Source of the DNA: Opitutales bacterium
GTDB taxonomy: Bacteria > Verrucomicrobiota > Verrucomicrobiia > Opitutales > JABSRG01
Assembly: GCA_013215165.1 (NCBI GenBank)
Contig: JABSRG010000015.1
Coordinates: 1 to 56,703, forward strand
Direction: 5' to 3'
DNA length: 56,703 bases
A program made the translations under genes and the position numbers. Positions 21,066 to 29,227 of the stretch are shown in pieces (the first letter of the stretch is position 1; each line of letters opens with the position of its first letter). The notes beneath the pieces were generated by a model that searched no databases, was not told where the DNA came from, and saw only the letters and a list, made by a program, of their open reading frames with translations.

Positions 21066-22129
21066 TTTTCGACGGGAAAAGATTGCACGAAGTTGAGCAC
21101 GTCGCTCAACCCAGCTTCCGCTAGGCAGATAGCGGTGTCGCATGCGCCATAGTATAGCCGTATTTTTCCGTCTTCGATCACATTTCCAGTTGGGAAGACA
21201 ACATTCGGAATGTAGAGGCCTATTTTCTCGTAATACTCAGTAGGTTGAAGGAGGGGGTAGGGACTGCGCGCAATGACTTTTTTAGGGTCATCTAAATCTA
21301 GCAAGGCAGCTCCCATGCGGTAACATACTTTGCGGACGTCGGGGTCGATGTTTTGTACTCCGTGATAAAAAAGGAGCCAACCCGCTTCGGTCTTCAGAGG
21401 AGGTGTCGAGCCACCGAGGCGATTGTCCTCCCAATCGAAAGCGGGTTCTAATAGGGACTCGGGGTCGGACCAGGTATTAAGGTCTTCAGAGTGGGAGATC
21501 ATGACGCCTTTGGGCTTTGAGGCATGATTGGCTTGAGTGCCGACAAAATCTGATGGGCGTCGGGTCACCCAATACTTACCAGCAATCTTTTCCGGAAAGA
21601 GGATGACATTGCGGTCATCCATTTCTTTCGGGGATATCCAACTGTGGAATTTCCAGGTTTTGAGGTCTTCGCTTACCAACATGCCTGAACGTGTTTGGTT
21701 ATCCTCATCTTTACCTGAGAACCCAGGGTAATCGACTTGGTAGGACTCAGGCACTCCGACTCCAGTTGGAATAGATGCCCAAGAATAGGGACGGTAAGCG
21801 ACTGTCAGGTAATACTTTCCCTCCAGTTCTGTGACTCTCGGATCTTGGACAGATCCATACTCAGAACCGAGATCCACTGGGGAGACCACCGGCTCGTCAG
21901 ATGCAGGCTCGAAATGAACGCCATCTTTGCTGGTTTGCAGCCCAATGTAGCAATGAAAGGGACGTAAATTACCAGCGCAGCGCTCGAATAGATAGTAAGT
22001 TCCATCCTTTTTGATGACACCTGGATTGAAGGTCACCGCCCCTCGCCAGCCCTTGCCCTCAGGGCGCACCACAGGGTTCAGTGGATGGCGTTTAAAAAGA
22101 GAGACAGCGTTTTCGTCTGTGAGAGTCAT
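21062..22129 (-). CDS. GH130 family glycoside phosphorylase/hydrolase
   Basis: The protein is a five-bladed beta-propeller enzyme of the GH130 family, which includes mannosyl-glucose and mannooligosaccharide phosphorylases and some mannosidases. Visible motifs are TFNPGVI, SVQDPRVTE, DDRNVILFPEKI, YWVTRRPSD, GGSTPPLKT, FYHGV, YRMGAALLDLDDP and YYGACDT. No signal peptide is seen, so it is probably cytoplasmic. The start is ATG at 22129 (MTLTDEN), 355 residues. There is no sugar transporter or other glycoside gene next to it, so the substrate cannot be set from context. Confidence 0.88.
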   Translation of the reverse strand: MTLTDENAVSLFKRHPLNPVVRPEGKGWRGAVTFNPGVIKKDGTYYLFERCAGNLRPFHCYIGLQTSKDGVHFEPASDEPVVSPVDLGSEYGSVQDPRVTELEGKYYLTVAYRPYSWASIPTGVGVPESYQVDYPGFSGKDEDNQTRSGMLVSEDLKTWKFHSWISPKEMDDRNVILFPEKIAGKYWVTRRPSDFVGTQANHASKPKGVMISHSEDLNTWSDPESLLEPAFDWEDNRLGGSTPPLKTEAGWLLFYHGVQNIDPDVRKVCYRMGAALLDLDDPKKVIARSPYPLLQPTEYYEKIGLYIPNVVFPTGNVIEDGKIRLYYGACDTAICLAEAGLSDVLNFVQSFPVEN

Positions 22130-22213
22130 AGTAAGATGTAAATCTTGAGATCCAGAAAAGTGCGAGAGGTTGTTCAGGCTTCTGGAGTTTCTCAAATGGA
22201 TTCTTGTAGGGCA

Positions 22214-22240
22214 TAAAAAAACCACCTGATTGCAGGTGGT
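22214..22240 (-). terminator. Rho-independent terminator of the sigma operon
   Basis: On the minus strand there is an 8-bp perfect stem (22221-22228 with 22233-22240), a 4-nt loop and a run of seven T. It ends the sigma/anti-sigma/helical-protein operon and lies ahead of the GH130 gene. Confidence 0.9.
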
Positions 22241-22281
22241 ATGAGAATCATGGGAATTTCAAGAAGTAGTGGAACGGCGAT

Positions 22282-22947
22282 TTACTCTGCCTTTTTCTTT
22301 TTCTCACTCTCGTCTTTTTTGCGTTTTGAGATGGCCTCCAGTGCAGCCTCTTCAGCGCGCGCTCGAAACCCTTCATCCTCCAAAGCCTTTTTGGCATGCT
22401 CACGGCGAAGTTTCCACTGTGCTTCTTTATCAAGTGTTTTGAGCTCAGCTTGAAATGCTTTTTTCTCTTCTGCCGTCATTTCCTTAAGAAACATGCGCCG
22501 AGCTTGGCGTTCTACTTCCCGCTTCATCACATAAGCTTCACGTTGCTTTTGACGTTCAGCTTTTTCGAGACTTCGCAATTCCCTCAAGCGTGCTTTGAGC
22601 TTAGATTTATCCTCAGGAGATAACTCGCTAAGCTTGTCGATGGTTGCTCGGAGTTCGAGTAGACGCTCATTCGGAAGCTCAAGGAGCTGCTCAAGCGACA
22701 TGTTTGTCGTGTCAGTGTTGTCGGTGACTGCTGATTTTTCGACTGCGTTTGGAGTGGGCGCTTTAGACGTTGGCCTGGGAGGAGGGGGTGCCGAAGGTGG
22801 CTTTGAATCAGGGACAAAACTCGGTGGTGGCGGTGGAACCATTGTTGGAGGTTCAGGAGCATCCGCATTCGCAAAAAGCCCTGTGAACACAGATGGGCCC
22901 GCGATGAGCGAGCCTAATAAAATGTAACTGAGAAAACAGCGGAGCAT
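22282..22947 (-). CDS. Exported proline-rich and helical protein of the sigma operon
   Basis: This is a 221-residue protein of unknown function. An N-terminal hydrophobic signal-like segment (LSYILLGSLIAGPSVF) is followed by a Pro-rich stretch (repeats such as PPPPPS and SAPPPPRP, residues about 35-65), then a long, strongly charged helical or coiled-coil half rich in Arg, Lys and Glu. The segment LPNERLLELRATIDKLSELS resembles the helical DUF3106 or CpxP/ZraP-like periplasmic proteins, but I cannot assign a family. ATG at 22947 is preferred; a GTG at 22959 is possible. It is the third gene after the ECF sigma and membrane protein genes and is closed by a terminator, so it is likely part of an envelope-stress circuit. 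Confidence 0.75.
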   Translation of the reverse strand: MLRCFLSYILLGSLIAGPSVFTGLFANADAPEPPTMVPPPPPSFVPDSKPPSAPPPPRPTSKAPTPNAVEKSAVTDNTDTTNMSLEQLLELPNERLLELRATIDKLSELSPEDKSKLKARLRELRSLEKAERQKQREAYVMKREVERQARRMFLKEMTAEEKKAFQAELKTLDKEAQWKLRREHAKKALEDEGFRARAEEAALEAISKRKKDESEKKKKAE

Positions 22948-22993
22948 ATATGAATTCACCCAGCACGAGCACTAGGCGATAAATCTGGTAGAA

Positions 22994-23422
22994 TCAGGAT
23001 TCGAGCAACATATTCAAGTCCGTAAGTATATCATTGTCGTTGAGCAGAGGCGCAAGATTTTCAAGCAGTTCTTCAGCATCGTAAATGGTTTCAGGCTGTA
23101 ATTCCTCGTTTAAAGGTGTGGCAGGAACAACATCAGGTGTGCTGTCAGATACTTTATTATTAATCGGCTGTAGGGTTTCGCTGTCAGCTAAACCGAAGCG
23201 CATTCCGACGACGATGGCGAAGATTGCTGCCATCGTGCCTACTAGAGTTACCCAGGACTTGGCAGAGATCCAGGGGCCCTGGACAATTCTCTCTGATCCA
23301 ATTTTGTTCAGTGCACGTGCAGTAAAGTCGGCAGAGGGTTCGACGCGCTCTGTCAGCAATGAATCAATTAAGTCGTCAAGCTGCTCATCAGTGAGCTTTT
23401 TAGGCTTCTGGCTTGTTCTCAT
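22994..23422 (-). CDS. Putative anti-sigma factor, single-pass membrane protein
   Basis: The protein has 142 residues: a cytoplasmic N-terminal segment (LTDEQLDDLIDSLLTERVEPSADF), one transmembrane helix (about 57-77, WVTLVGTMAAIFAIVVGMRFG) and an acidic outer part. The ATG overlaps the sigma factor stop by 4 bp (ATGA), the usual arrangement for an anti-sigma gene. No zinc-binding HxxxCxxC motif is present. The phrase PSADFTARALNKI, placed before the membrane helix, is common in anti-sigma-like proteins of this phylum. Function is inferred mainly from topology and context. Confidence 0.7.
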   Translation of the reverse strand: MRTSQKPKKLTDEQLDDLIDSLLTERVEPSADFTARALNKIGSERIVQGPWISAKSWVTLVGTMAAIFAIVVGMRFGLADSETLQPINNKVSDSTPDVVPATPLNEELQPETIYDAEELLENLAPLLNDNDILTDLNMLLES

Positions 23423-23991
23423 TGTTGTGTGAAGTTCTTCAGGGATTCTTTAATCTTTTGGCGAGCACGGAAAATCCATGTTTTCACAGAGCTCTCTGTA
23501 GTATCCAGTTCTTCAGCTATCTCTTGATAGCTGAGCTGCTTTTGTTTGAGGAGGAGAATCGCATTGCGGTGATTTTCCGGTAGGGTATCGAGAACAGAAT
23601 CAAAAGCCTCTTCGATTTCGAAAAGAGCAATGTTGTCGGACTCTTGTCCGTGCACATGGCCCAAATCCTTGGGATCGAAGGTTTCTAAAGGTTTCCGGGT
23701 ATTGCGCCGGTGCTCGTTGATGAGGCGACGTCGTGCGATAGCGAAAAGATAGGTAGAAAATTTAGCCTCAGGTCGGTAGCGCGGAGCTGCTTTATAAAGA
23801 CGAATAAAAACCTCCTGAGCCATATCCTCCGAGAGTTCCCGAGAGCGAACAGAACGATAGAAAAAGTTAATGAGTGGCCCCTTCCAGTGGTCGATGAGCT
23901 GGGCGATAGCGTCCTCATCTCCCTTGGCAATACGTGCCATTAGGAGAGCACTCTCGTCGATGGTTTCGGGTTTTTTCGCTTCCTTATCCAT
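23419..23991 (-). CDS. ECF-type RNA polymerase sigma factor
   Basis: This is a 190-residue sigma-70 factor with only regions 2 and 4. Region 2 is seen at LLMARIAKGDEDAIAQLIDH, MAQEVFIRLYKAAPRYRP and FSTYLFAIARRRLINEHRR; region 4 at LPENHRNAILLLKQ and LSYQEIAEELDTTESSVKTW. I prefer ATG at 23991 (MDKEAKKPE); an ATG at 24066 would add 25 residues, and neither has a clear ribosome-binding site. It heads the operon with the membrane anti-sigma candidate and the exported helical protein. The regulon cannot be read from this window. Confidence 0.92.
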   Translation of the reverse strand: MDKEAKKPETIDESALLMARIAKGDEDAIAQLIDHWKGPLINFFYRSVRSRELSEDMAQEVFIRLYKAAPRYRPEAKFSTYLFAIARRRLINEHRRNTRKPLETFDPKDLGHVHGQESDNIALFEIEEAFDSVLDTLPENHRNAILLLKQKQLSYQEIAEELDTTESSVKTWIFRARQKIKESLKNFTQQ

Positions 23992-24316
23992 GCACTTGGG
24001 GGCCAAGGCGTTTGATCCAAAAAACTGCCAGGGTATGAAATTGTCGATGGCGTAGGCTGTGATCATCAAATGAGAAAAAGCCAGCCATAAGCAAAAGTTT
24101 CATACTAGAGAAAAGTGTATTCAAACGTCGTTAATTCCGGCTCGGTTGTGAATAAATGTGAACAGTGTGGAGAAGAAAAATAACCATCGCTTGCTGAGGT
24201 CACGACGTTTCCGTCACATATTTGCCATATTACCCTTCACTCAAAAAATCTCCGAAAAATCACCAGATTTTCCGACAATGGGAATCCTACCTGCTTTTGC
24301 AAAAAAAATGTCACCT

Positions 24317-24332
24317 TCACAATATATTGTGT
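24317..24332 (+). promoter_or_regulatory. NrdR box 1
   Basis: TCACAATATATTGTGT matches 15 of 16 positions of the NrdR consensus (acaCwAtATaTwGtgt). It lies about 150 bp before the nrdB start. NrdR is the ATP/dATP-sensing repressor of ribonucleotide reductase genes. Confidence 0.88.
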
Positions 24333-24348
24333 GAATTTTTGATTAATC

Positions 24349-24364
24349 CCCCTATATATTGTGG
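24349..24364 (+). promoter_or_regulatory. NrdR box 2
   Basis: CCCCTATATATTGTGG keeps the core CTATATATTGTG of the NrdR consensus with weaker flanks. It starts 32 bp after box 1, i.e. three helical turns, the spacing known for tandem NrdR sites. Confidence 0.82.
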
Positions 24365-24484
24365 TGCTCATTGACAAATTTACCGAATAGCAAACCGTCA
24401 GCTTCGGGCAAAACCTATCAATTTGGGCTCACCCCGCATCTCTCATTTTTAAGCATCTAACCCTCATACACCCCACCGCTCTTT

Positions 24485-25570
24485 ATGGAAAAAACTTACA
24501 CCGTCGGGAAAAAGTCCTTCAATCTCAATCAAGACAAAGCCGAAGAGGCATTTGCCGCCAAAAAGATCATAAATGGCCGCAATACGATGACCTTCAATCT
24601 GCTGCCTCTGAAGTATCAATGGGCTTATGAGCTCTATAAAACGATGAAGGCCAATCACTGGGAGCCGGAAGATATTCCGATGCAGAAAGACGTGGAGCAG
24701 TGGCGAGATGCGGCAGCTCTCAGCGATTCAGAGCGCTGGATCATCATGATGGGCATTGGCTATTTTTCCGCTGCGGAGGGGATCGTTGGAGATAACATCT
24801 TGCACGTGGTCCGCGAGCTCGTCACCGCGCCTGAGCTCAAGCTGGTTCTGGGGCGCCACGCACATGAAGAAAATATTCATGCAGATAGTCTTCTATATAT
24901 GATCAGCTCACTGGGTATCAATCCCCATGAGTGTGAGGCTATGTTCTCTCAGATTCCTACTATTTTAAAGAAGAACGAATTCGTGACACGCACCTCACAT
25001 GCGCTGCGTCGCGATATCGATCTTACAGTTACCGAAAATAAACAACGCCTTGCCAAAAATATCTTTGTCTTCGGTCAGGTGATGGAGGGCACGCAGTTCT
25101 ACGGTCTATTCGGGATGGTGCTCAGCTTATATCGCCAGAACAAGTTTCCGGGGATTGGACAAATGTTCCGCTACACGCTGCGTGACGAGTCCAACCACAT
25201 TCAGCTTTTCCGCGAATTGCTGAATGACCTCGTCGAAGAGAATCCTGATGTATGGACGGAGGATTTCCAACGTGACTTGCGTAATACCATGGTTGAGGGC
25301 GTCGAACTCGAGAAAGAGTTTATTCGAGACTGTCTACCGGTGAGCAGTGTCGGCATGAGTGCCGACGAGTTCTGCCAATATATCGATTATATTGCCGATC
25401 GCCGCTTGGAATCCGTAGGCTTAGAGCCTCTCCATCATGGGGCGCAAAATCCGTTCCCATGGCTGGCTGAGATGATGGATATCAAGAAGGAGCAAAACTT
25501 CTTCGAAGGCCGCGTCACCGAATATCAAAAGGCATCATCGTTGGTTATTGATAACGACGACGATCTTTAG
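24485..25570 (+). CDS. nrdB: Class I ribonucleotide reductase beta subunit, class Ic-like
   Basis: NrdB generates the oxidant used by NrdA for reduction of ribonucleoside diphosphates. Metal ligands by alignment with the chlamydial R2c protein are E98 (AAEGIVGDN), E129, H132 (HEENIH), E201 (VMEGT), E235 and H238 (RDESNH). The radical tyrosine of class Ia, four residues after the first ligand His, is replaced by Leu (L136, in HADSLLY), and the first ligand is Glu rather than Asp. Both features mark the class Ic group that uses a Mn/Fe cofactor. The 361 residues are a normal length. It precedes nrdA by 119 bp and is preceded by two NrdR boxes. Confidence 0.95.
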   Translation: MEKTYTVGKKSFNLNQDKAEEAFAAKKIINGRNTMTFNLLPLKYQWAYELYKTMKANHWEPEDIPMQKDVEQWRDAAALSDSERWIIMMGIGYFSAAEGIVGDNILHVVRELVTAPELKLVLGRHAHEENIHADSLLYMISSLGINPHECEAMFSQIPTILKKNEFVTRTSHALRRDIDLTVTENKQRLAKNIFVFGQVMEGTQFYGLFGMVLSLYRQNKFPGIGQMFRYTLRDESNHIQLFRELLNDLVEENPDVWTEDFQRDLRNTMVEGVELEKEFIRDCLPVSSVGMSADEFCQYIDYIADRRLESVGLEPLHHGAQNPFPWLAEMMDIKKEQNFFEGRVTEYQKASSLVIDNDDDL

Positions 25571-25595
25571 TCCGCGCCAGCTTTTATGTATTTCT

Positions 25596-25622
25596 GGCGC
25601 CCCTGTTAGGCGCCTTTCCTTA
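25596..25622 (+). terminator. Weak hairpin after nrdB
   Basis: GGCGCC at 25596-25601 pairs with GGCGCC at 25609-25614 around a 7-nt loop, followed by TTTCCTT. It could partly terminate or process the nrdB transcript before nrdA. A second small hairpin follows at 25654-25668. Confidence 0.45.
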
Positions 25623-25653
25623 TCCATCCGTTTCCTTTTTTACTCCGTATTAT

Positions 25654-25674
25654 GCCTCGTTTCGAGGCCTTTTC
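25654..25674 (+). terminator. Small hairpin in the nrdA leader
   Basis: GCCTCG (25654-25659) pairs with CGAGGC (25663-25668) with a TTT loop, followed by CTTTTC. It ends about 15 nt before the nrdA start. It might be an attenuator or an mRNA-processing structure. The stem is short, so this is weakly supported. Confidence 0.35.
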
Positions 25675-25689
25675 AGCACCACGCCGCTC

Positions 25690-28600
25690 ATGTATCAAAA
25701 AACCACATTCGAGGAAGATCGCGCCCTCAAGCGCCTCGTCTCCACTCCCCGGGAGCAAAAGCCCCGGTTTGATTGGTCACAGACCATAGACACCGCACGT
25801 TTCCCACAGTCCGACATCACCATCGACGATAAGGGTAAGAACCGCACCTTGCGCCATATCGATATCGCAGAAACTGTTGGAGAGGCGGTAACTGATCTTC
25901 TGCTTTCACGTAAAGAAGACGATATTTATACTGCCCGTAACCGTGCATTGGTGAATACGGTAGTGGCCCTGGTAGGCGAAAAATTAGCGGGGCAGATTGA
26001 GCAGGGGCGTTCACTCCACCTATCACAACACGACCTTTTCCTACTCATCGAGAAAACCCTCATCGAGAGCGATGCCCATGATGTGGCGCGTTCACTCGTC
26101 TTTGGGCGGGCGCATCATTTTGATTCTGACACGTCGTCGACCGATCAACTAGAACCGGCTCAGGATGTGGCTGTGCGCCTTATCCGCCGCAACAAGCAGG
26201 TGGTGCCATGGAACCAGGGTAAGATCGAGATCGCTATCCGCAAAGCATTCCTTTCGCTCCAGATGGATTCAGAACCCGCGGTGGGAGTCGCCGAAGCTGT
26301 CAGTGATCGCGTAAGAAATCTGCGACAATCCTTTATCAATATCGAGGATGTACAAGATATTGTTCAAGAGGAAATGATGCGCGCGGGCGAGTTTAAGGTT
26401 GCTGAGGCTTACATCTTATACCGTGCCCACCGCGCTCGTGTCCGCGAAGAGCTTGATAACGTTGAGGTCGATGAGGCGCGTCAGGACTCCATGATCGTCG
26501 TGACTCTCGACGATGGCTCCACCGAGTTTTGGGACGGAGTCGATCTGAAGAAGCGTATTGAGTATGGCATGATTGGCTTGGATCTCTGCCTCACTGCAGA
26601 GCAGATTGAAACTGAGCTACGGCGTTCTTTATTTCCGGAGATGAAGGTCAGTGATCTTCACAAAACAGTAATCCTCAATTCTAAGACACTGATCGAGAAG
26701 GACGCCGATTTCGCCAAATTTGCCGCGCGTATTCTCCTGAGCTTCATTTATGAAGAAGTGCTTGAGTGGGATATTGTCCGCGACGGTATCGAAGGTCTCA
26801 AGGAGGCCCATCGGAAGGGTTTCAAAACTGCGCTCAAGCGTGGAACTGAGATCGAACGCTACAACCCTCAGTTGTTGAAATATGATATCGATGCCTTGGC
26901 TGATGCCCTCGATCCGTCCGCAGACATGGACTTCGATTACCTTGGCATCCAAACTCTCTATGATCGTTACTTGATTGTCGACAAGCAGACCACGCCTGCC
27001 CGTCGCCTGGAGACTCCACAGTTTTTCTGGATGCGTGTTTCTATGGGGCTGTTCATAGGCGAGGACATCGCGGGAGTGGAAGACCGCATTTCCTCGCTAT
27101 ACTCTCTCTATAAGAGCCGCCGTTTCTGCTCTTCTACACCGACTCTATTCAATTCGGGAACGATGCATTCCCAGTTGTCTTCCTGCTATTTATACAAAGT
27201 CGACGACTCAATTGAGTCCATCATGACCCGGGGCATCGCTGAAAATGCTTACCTATCTAAATGGGCTGGGGGCCTCGGTGGTTCATGGACCAGCGTGCGT
27301 GGTACGGGCAGCTACATTCAGGGAACTAATGGCGAGAGCCAGGGCGTTATCCCATTCCTCAAGCTACATAATGACCAGCTTGTCGCAGTCAACCAGGGCG
27401 GAAAGCGCCGCGGATCTGGTTGTGCGTACTTAGAGACTTGGCACAACGACATTCAGGACTTCCTTGAGCTGCGCAAAAACACCGGAGATGATCGACGTCG
27501 TACTCACGATATGAATACGGCCAACTGGATTCCGGATTTGTTCATGAAGCGTATGGAAGCGCGCGAGCATTGGACGCTTTTCCGTTCGAGTGAGACACCC
27601 GATCTACACGATTTATACGGAAGGGCCTTCGAAGACCGCTACGTCGAATACGAAGCCAAAGCCGAGCGTGGTGAACTTTTTGGCAAGAAGGTCCCCGCCA
27701 TCGAACTATGGAAGTCTATGCTCCGGATGATTTTTGAAACCGGTCATCCCTGGATCACCTTCAAGGATCCTTGTAACGTCCGCAGCCCCCAGGACCATGC
27801 AGGTGTGATTCACAGTTCGAACCTCTGCACTGAGATCACCCTAAATACCAGCGATGATGAAACGGCTGTGTGTAACCTCGGCTCTGTGATTCTCGACAAC
27901 CACTTGGACATGCATGGCAACATCGACCATGACAAGCTGCGTGACACCATCCAAGTAGCGGTCCGTGCGCTCGATAACGTCATCGACATCAACTTCTACC
28001 CAACTGACGCAGCTCGGACATCCAATACACGCCATCGTCCCATCGGACTCGGTGTGATGGGCTTGCAAAACGCGCTCTATCAGCGGGGAACGGCCTTCGC
28101 CTCTGATGCTGCCGTCGAATTCAATGACGAGTTTATGGAGGCCATCGCATACTACGCCTATGAGGCCTCTTGTGACTTGGCAGCGGAGCGTGGTTCTTAC
28201 TCCACCTACAAAGGCTCCAAATGGGACCGAGGTATGCTACCCCAAGACACCTTAGATCTGCTTGAGGAGGAACGGGGTGACACAGTGGATGTACCGCGTG
28301 GGGGCAAGATGGATTGGGAACCGCTCCGTAGCAAGATTGCTAAATTCGGAATGCGTAACTCCAACGTTCTCGCGATTGCACCCACTGCCACGATTTCGAA
28401 TATCATGGGCACGTCCCCCTGCATTGAGCCGACCTACAAGAACCTCTTTGTGAAGAGTAATCTTTCAGGGGACTTTATCGTTCTAAACGCTCACCTCGTA
28501 AGCGACTTGAAAAAAGAAGGTCTCTGGGATGAAGACATGATCGGTCAACTCAAGTATTTTGACGGTGAACTCACCGACATAGAGCGGATTCCTCAGCATA

Positions 28601-28944
28601 TCAAGGAGCGCTACCTTACTTCATTTGAAATCTCCTACGAATATGTAGTCAACGCCGCTGCTCGACGCCAAAAATGGATTGACCAAAGTCAGTCGGTAAA
28701 TCTGTGGCTCAAGGAAGCGGATATGAAAGTGCTGTCGCACATGTATCGCTCTGCTTGGCGCAAAGGCCTAAAAACTACTTATTACCTGCGCACGCTCGGT
28801 GCCTCTAGCATTGAAAAAGCAACGGTATCCTTAAAAAAAGCGGCGCAACCTGCACCCACCAACCGGGTTTACTCTGAGGCAGAAAAAGTAGCCTGTTCGA
28901 TCGAAGCGATGCGCAACGGCGAAGAATGCGAGGCATGCCAATAA
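25690..28944 (+). CDS. nrdA: Class I ribonucleotide reductase alpha subunit
   Basis: NrdA is the catalytic subunit, with 1084 residues, long for the family because of its N-terminal regulatory extension. A canonical ATP-cone stands at about 160-265 (VIRRNKQVVPWNQGKIEIAI-like start), preceded by another cone-like segment (about 1-135). The catalytic core shows SSTPTLFNSG, SQLSSCYLYKVDDS (first active-site Cys), GGLGGSWTSVRG, NLCTEITLNTS and CNLGSVIL, and the C-terminus carries the redox pair in CEACQ. The ATP-cone senses ATP/dATP to set overall activity. It is downstream of nrdB with two small hairpins between them and probably belongs to the same NrdR-controlled operon. Confidence 0.96.
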   Translation: MYQKTTFEEDRALKRLVSTPREQKPRFDWSQTIDTARFPQSDITIDDKGKNRTLRHIDIAETVGEAVTDLLLSRKEDDIYTARNRALVNTVVALVGEKLAGQIEQGRSLHLSQHDLFLLIEKTLIESDAHDVARSLVFGRAHHFDSDTSSTDQLEPAQDVAVRLIRRNKQVVPWNQGKIEIAIRKAFLSLQMDSEPAVGVAEAVSDRVRNLRQSFINIEDVQDIVQEEMMRAGEFKVAEAYILYRAHRARVREELDNVEVDEARQDSMIVVTLDDGSTEFWDGVDLKKRIEYGMIGLDLCLTAEQIETELRRSLFPEMKVSDLHKTVILNSKTLIEKDADFAKFAARILLSFIYEEVLEWDIVRDGIEGLKEAHRKGFKTALKRGTEIERYNPQLLKYDIDALADALDPSADMDFDYLGIQTLYDRYLIVDKQTTPARRLETPQFFWMRVSMGLFIGEDIAGVEDRISSLYSLYKSRRFCSSTPTLFNSGTMHSQLSSCYLYKVDDSIESIMTRGIAENAYLSKWAGGLGGSWTSVRGTGSYIQGTNGESQGVIPFLKLHNDQLVAVNQGGKRRGSGCAYLETWHNDIQDFLELRKNTGDDRRRTHDMNTANWIPDLFMKRMEAREHWTLFRSSETPDLHDLYGRAFEDRYVEYEAKAERGELFGKKVPAIELWKSMLRMIFETGHPWITFKDPCNVRSPQDHAGVIHSSNLCTEITLNTSDDETAVCNLGSVILDNHLDMHGNIDHDKLRDTIQVAVRALDNVIDINFYPTDAARTSNTRHRPIGLGVMGLQNALYQRGTAFASDAAVEFNDEFMEAIAYYAYEASCDLAAERGSYSTYKGSKWDRGMLPQDTLDLLEEERGDTVDVPRGGKMDWEPLRSKIAKFGMRNSNVLAIAPTATISNIMGTSPCIEPTYKNLFVKSNLSGDFIVLNAHLVSDLKKEGLWDEDMIGQLKYFDGELTDIERIPQHIKERYLTSFEISYEYVVNAAARRQKWIDQSQSVNLWLKEADMKVLSHMYRSAWRKGLKTTYYLRTLGASSIEKATVSLKKAAQPAPTNRVYSEAEKVACSIEAMRNGEECEACQ

Positions 28945-29012
28945 ATTCCCGGCAAACCGGCAAGCAAACAGGACTGAAATAACGCTAGGCTTAAACTCCC
29001 TAGCCTATACAG

Positions 29013-29046
29013 GAAAGCCGCTTCGAAGTAATTCGGAGCGGCTTTC
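29013..29046 (+). terminator. Hairpin terminator after nrdA
   Basis: A 15-bp stem (29013-29027 with 29032-29046, one G-T pair) with a 4-nt loop follows the nrdA stop by 68 bp. The T-tract on the plus strand is short (CTTTCTGGCTT), so it is a moderate terminator. Confidence 0.65.
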
Positions 29047-29080
29047 TGGCTTACACGGTTCAGCAGTTTCCACCGACTTT

Positions 29081-29227
29081 ATGGAGACAAACTTTATTTT
29101 CTTCCTTCTCGGAATGCTATCTCTATGCCTCAGCGCGATGGATGGGTTGTTCTGGAGGGCGGCGCTTCGTCGCCGTCGAAAAAGTAGTTCGAACGTGATA
29201 CGCCAATTTAAATGCAAAATGCTTTAG
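29081..29227 (+). CDS. Possible small membrane peptide
   Basis: A 48-residue ORF starts at ATG 29081. It has a hydrophobic half (FIFFLLGMLSLCLSAM) and an Arg-rich tail (AALRRRRKSSS). It lies between the nrdA terminator and the convergent MetR-like gene, and its last 4 bp overlap that gene's stop. No family is recognised and no strong ribosome-binding site is seen. The Arg-rich part comes from a GC-rich hairpin (GGCGGCG with CGCCGTC), which may be the real feature. It may not be a gene. Confidence 0.25.
   Translation: METNFIFFLLGMLSLCLSAMDGLFWRAALRRRRKSSSNVIRQFKCKML

Larger units (their letters stand above)
24070..24484. other. Divergent intergenic region before nrdB
   Basis: About 415 bp separate the sigma gene and nrdB. 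The nrdB half holds two NrdR-type boxes (24317-24332 and 24349-24364) and a TTGACA hexamer at 24371-24376 without a matching -10 at standard distance. The rest is A/T-rich without ORFs. Both promoters must lie here. Confidence 0.7.
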
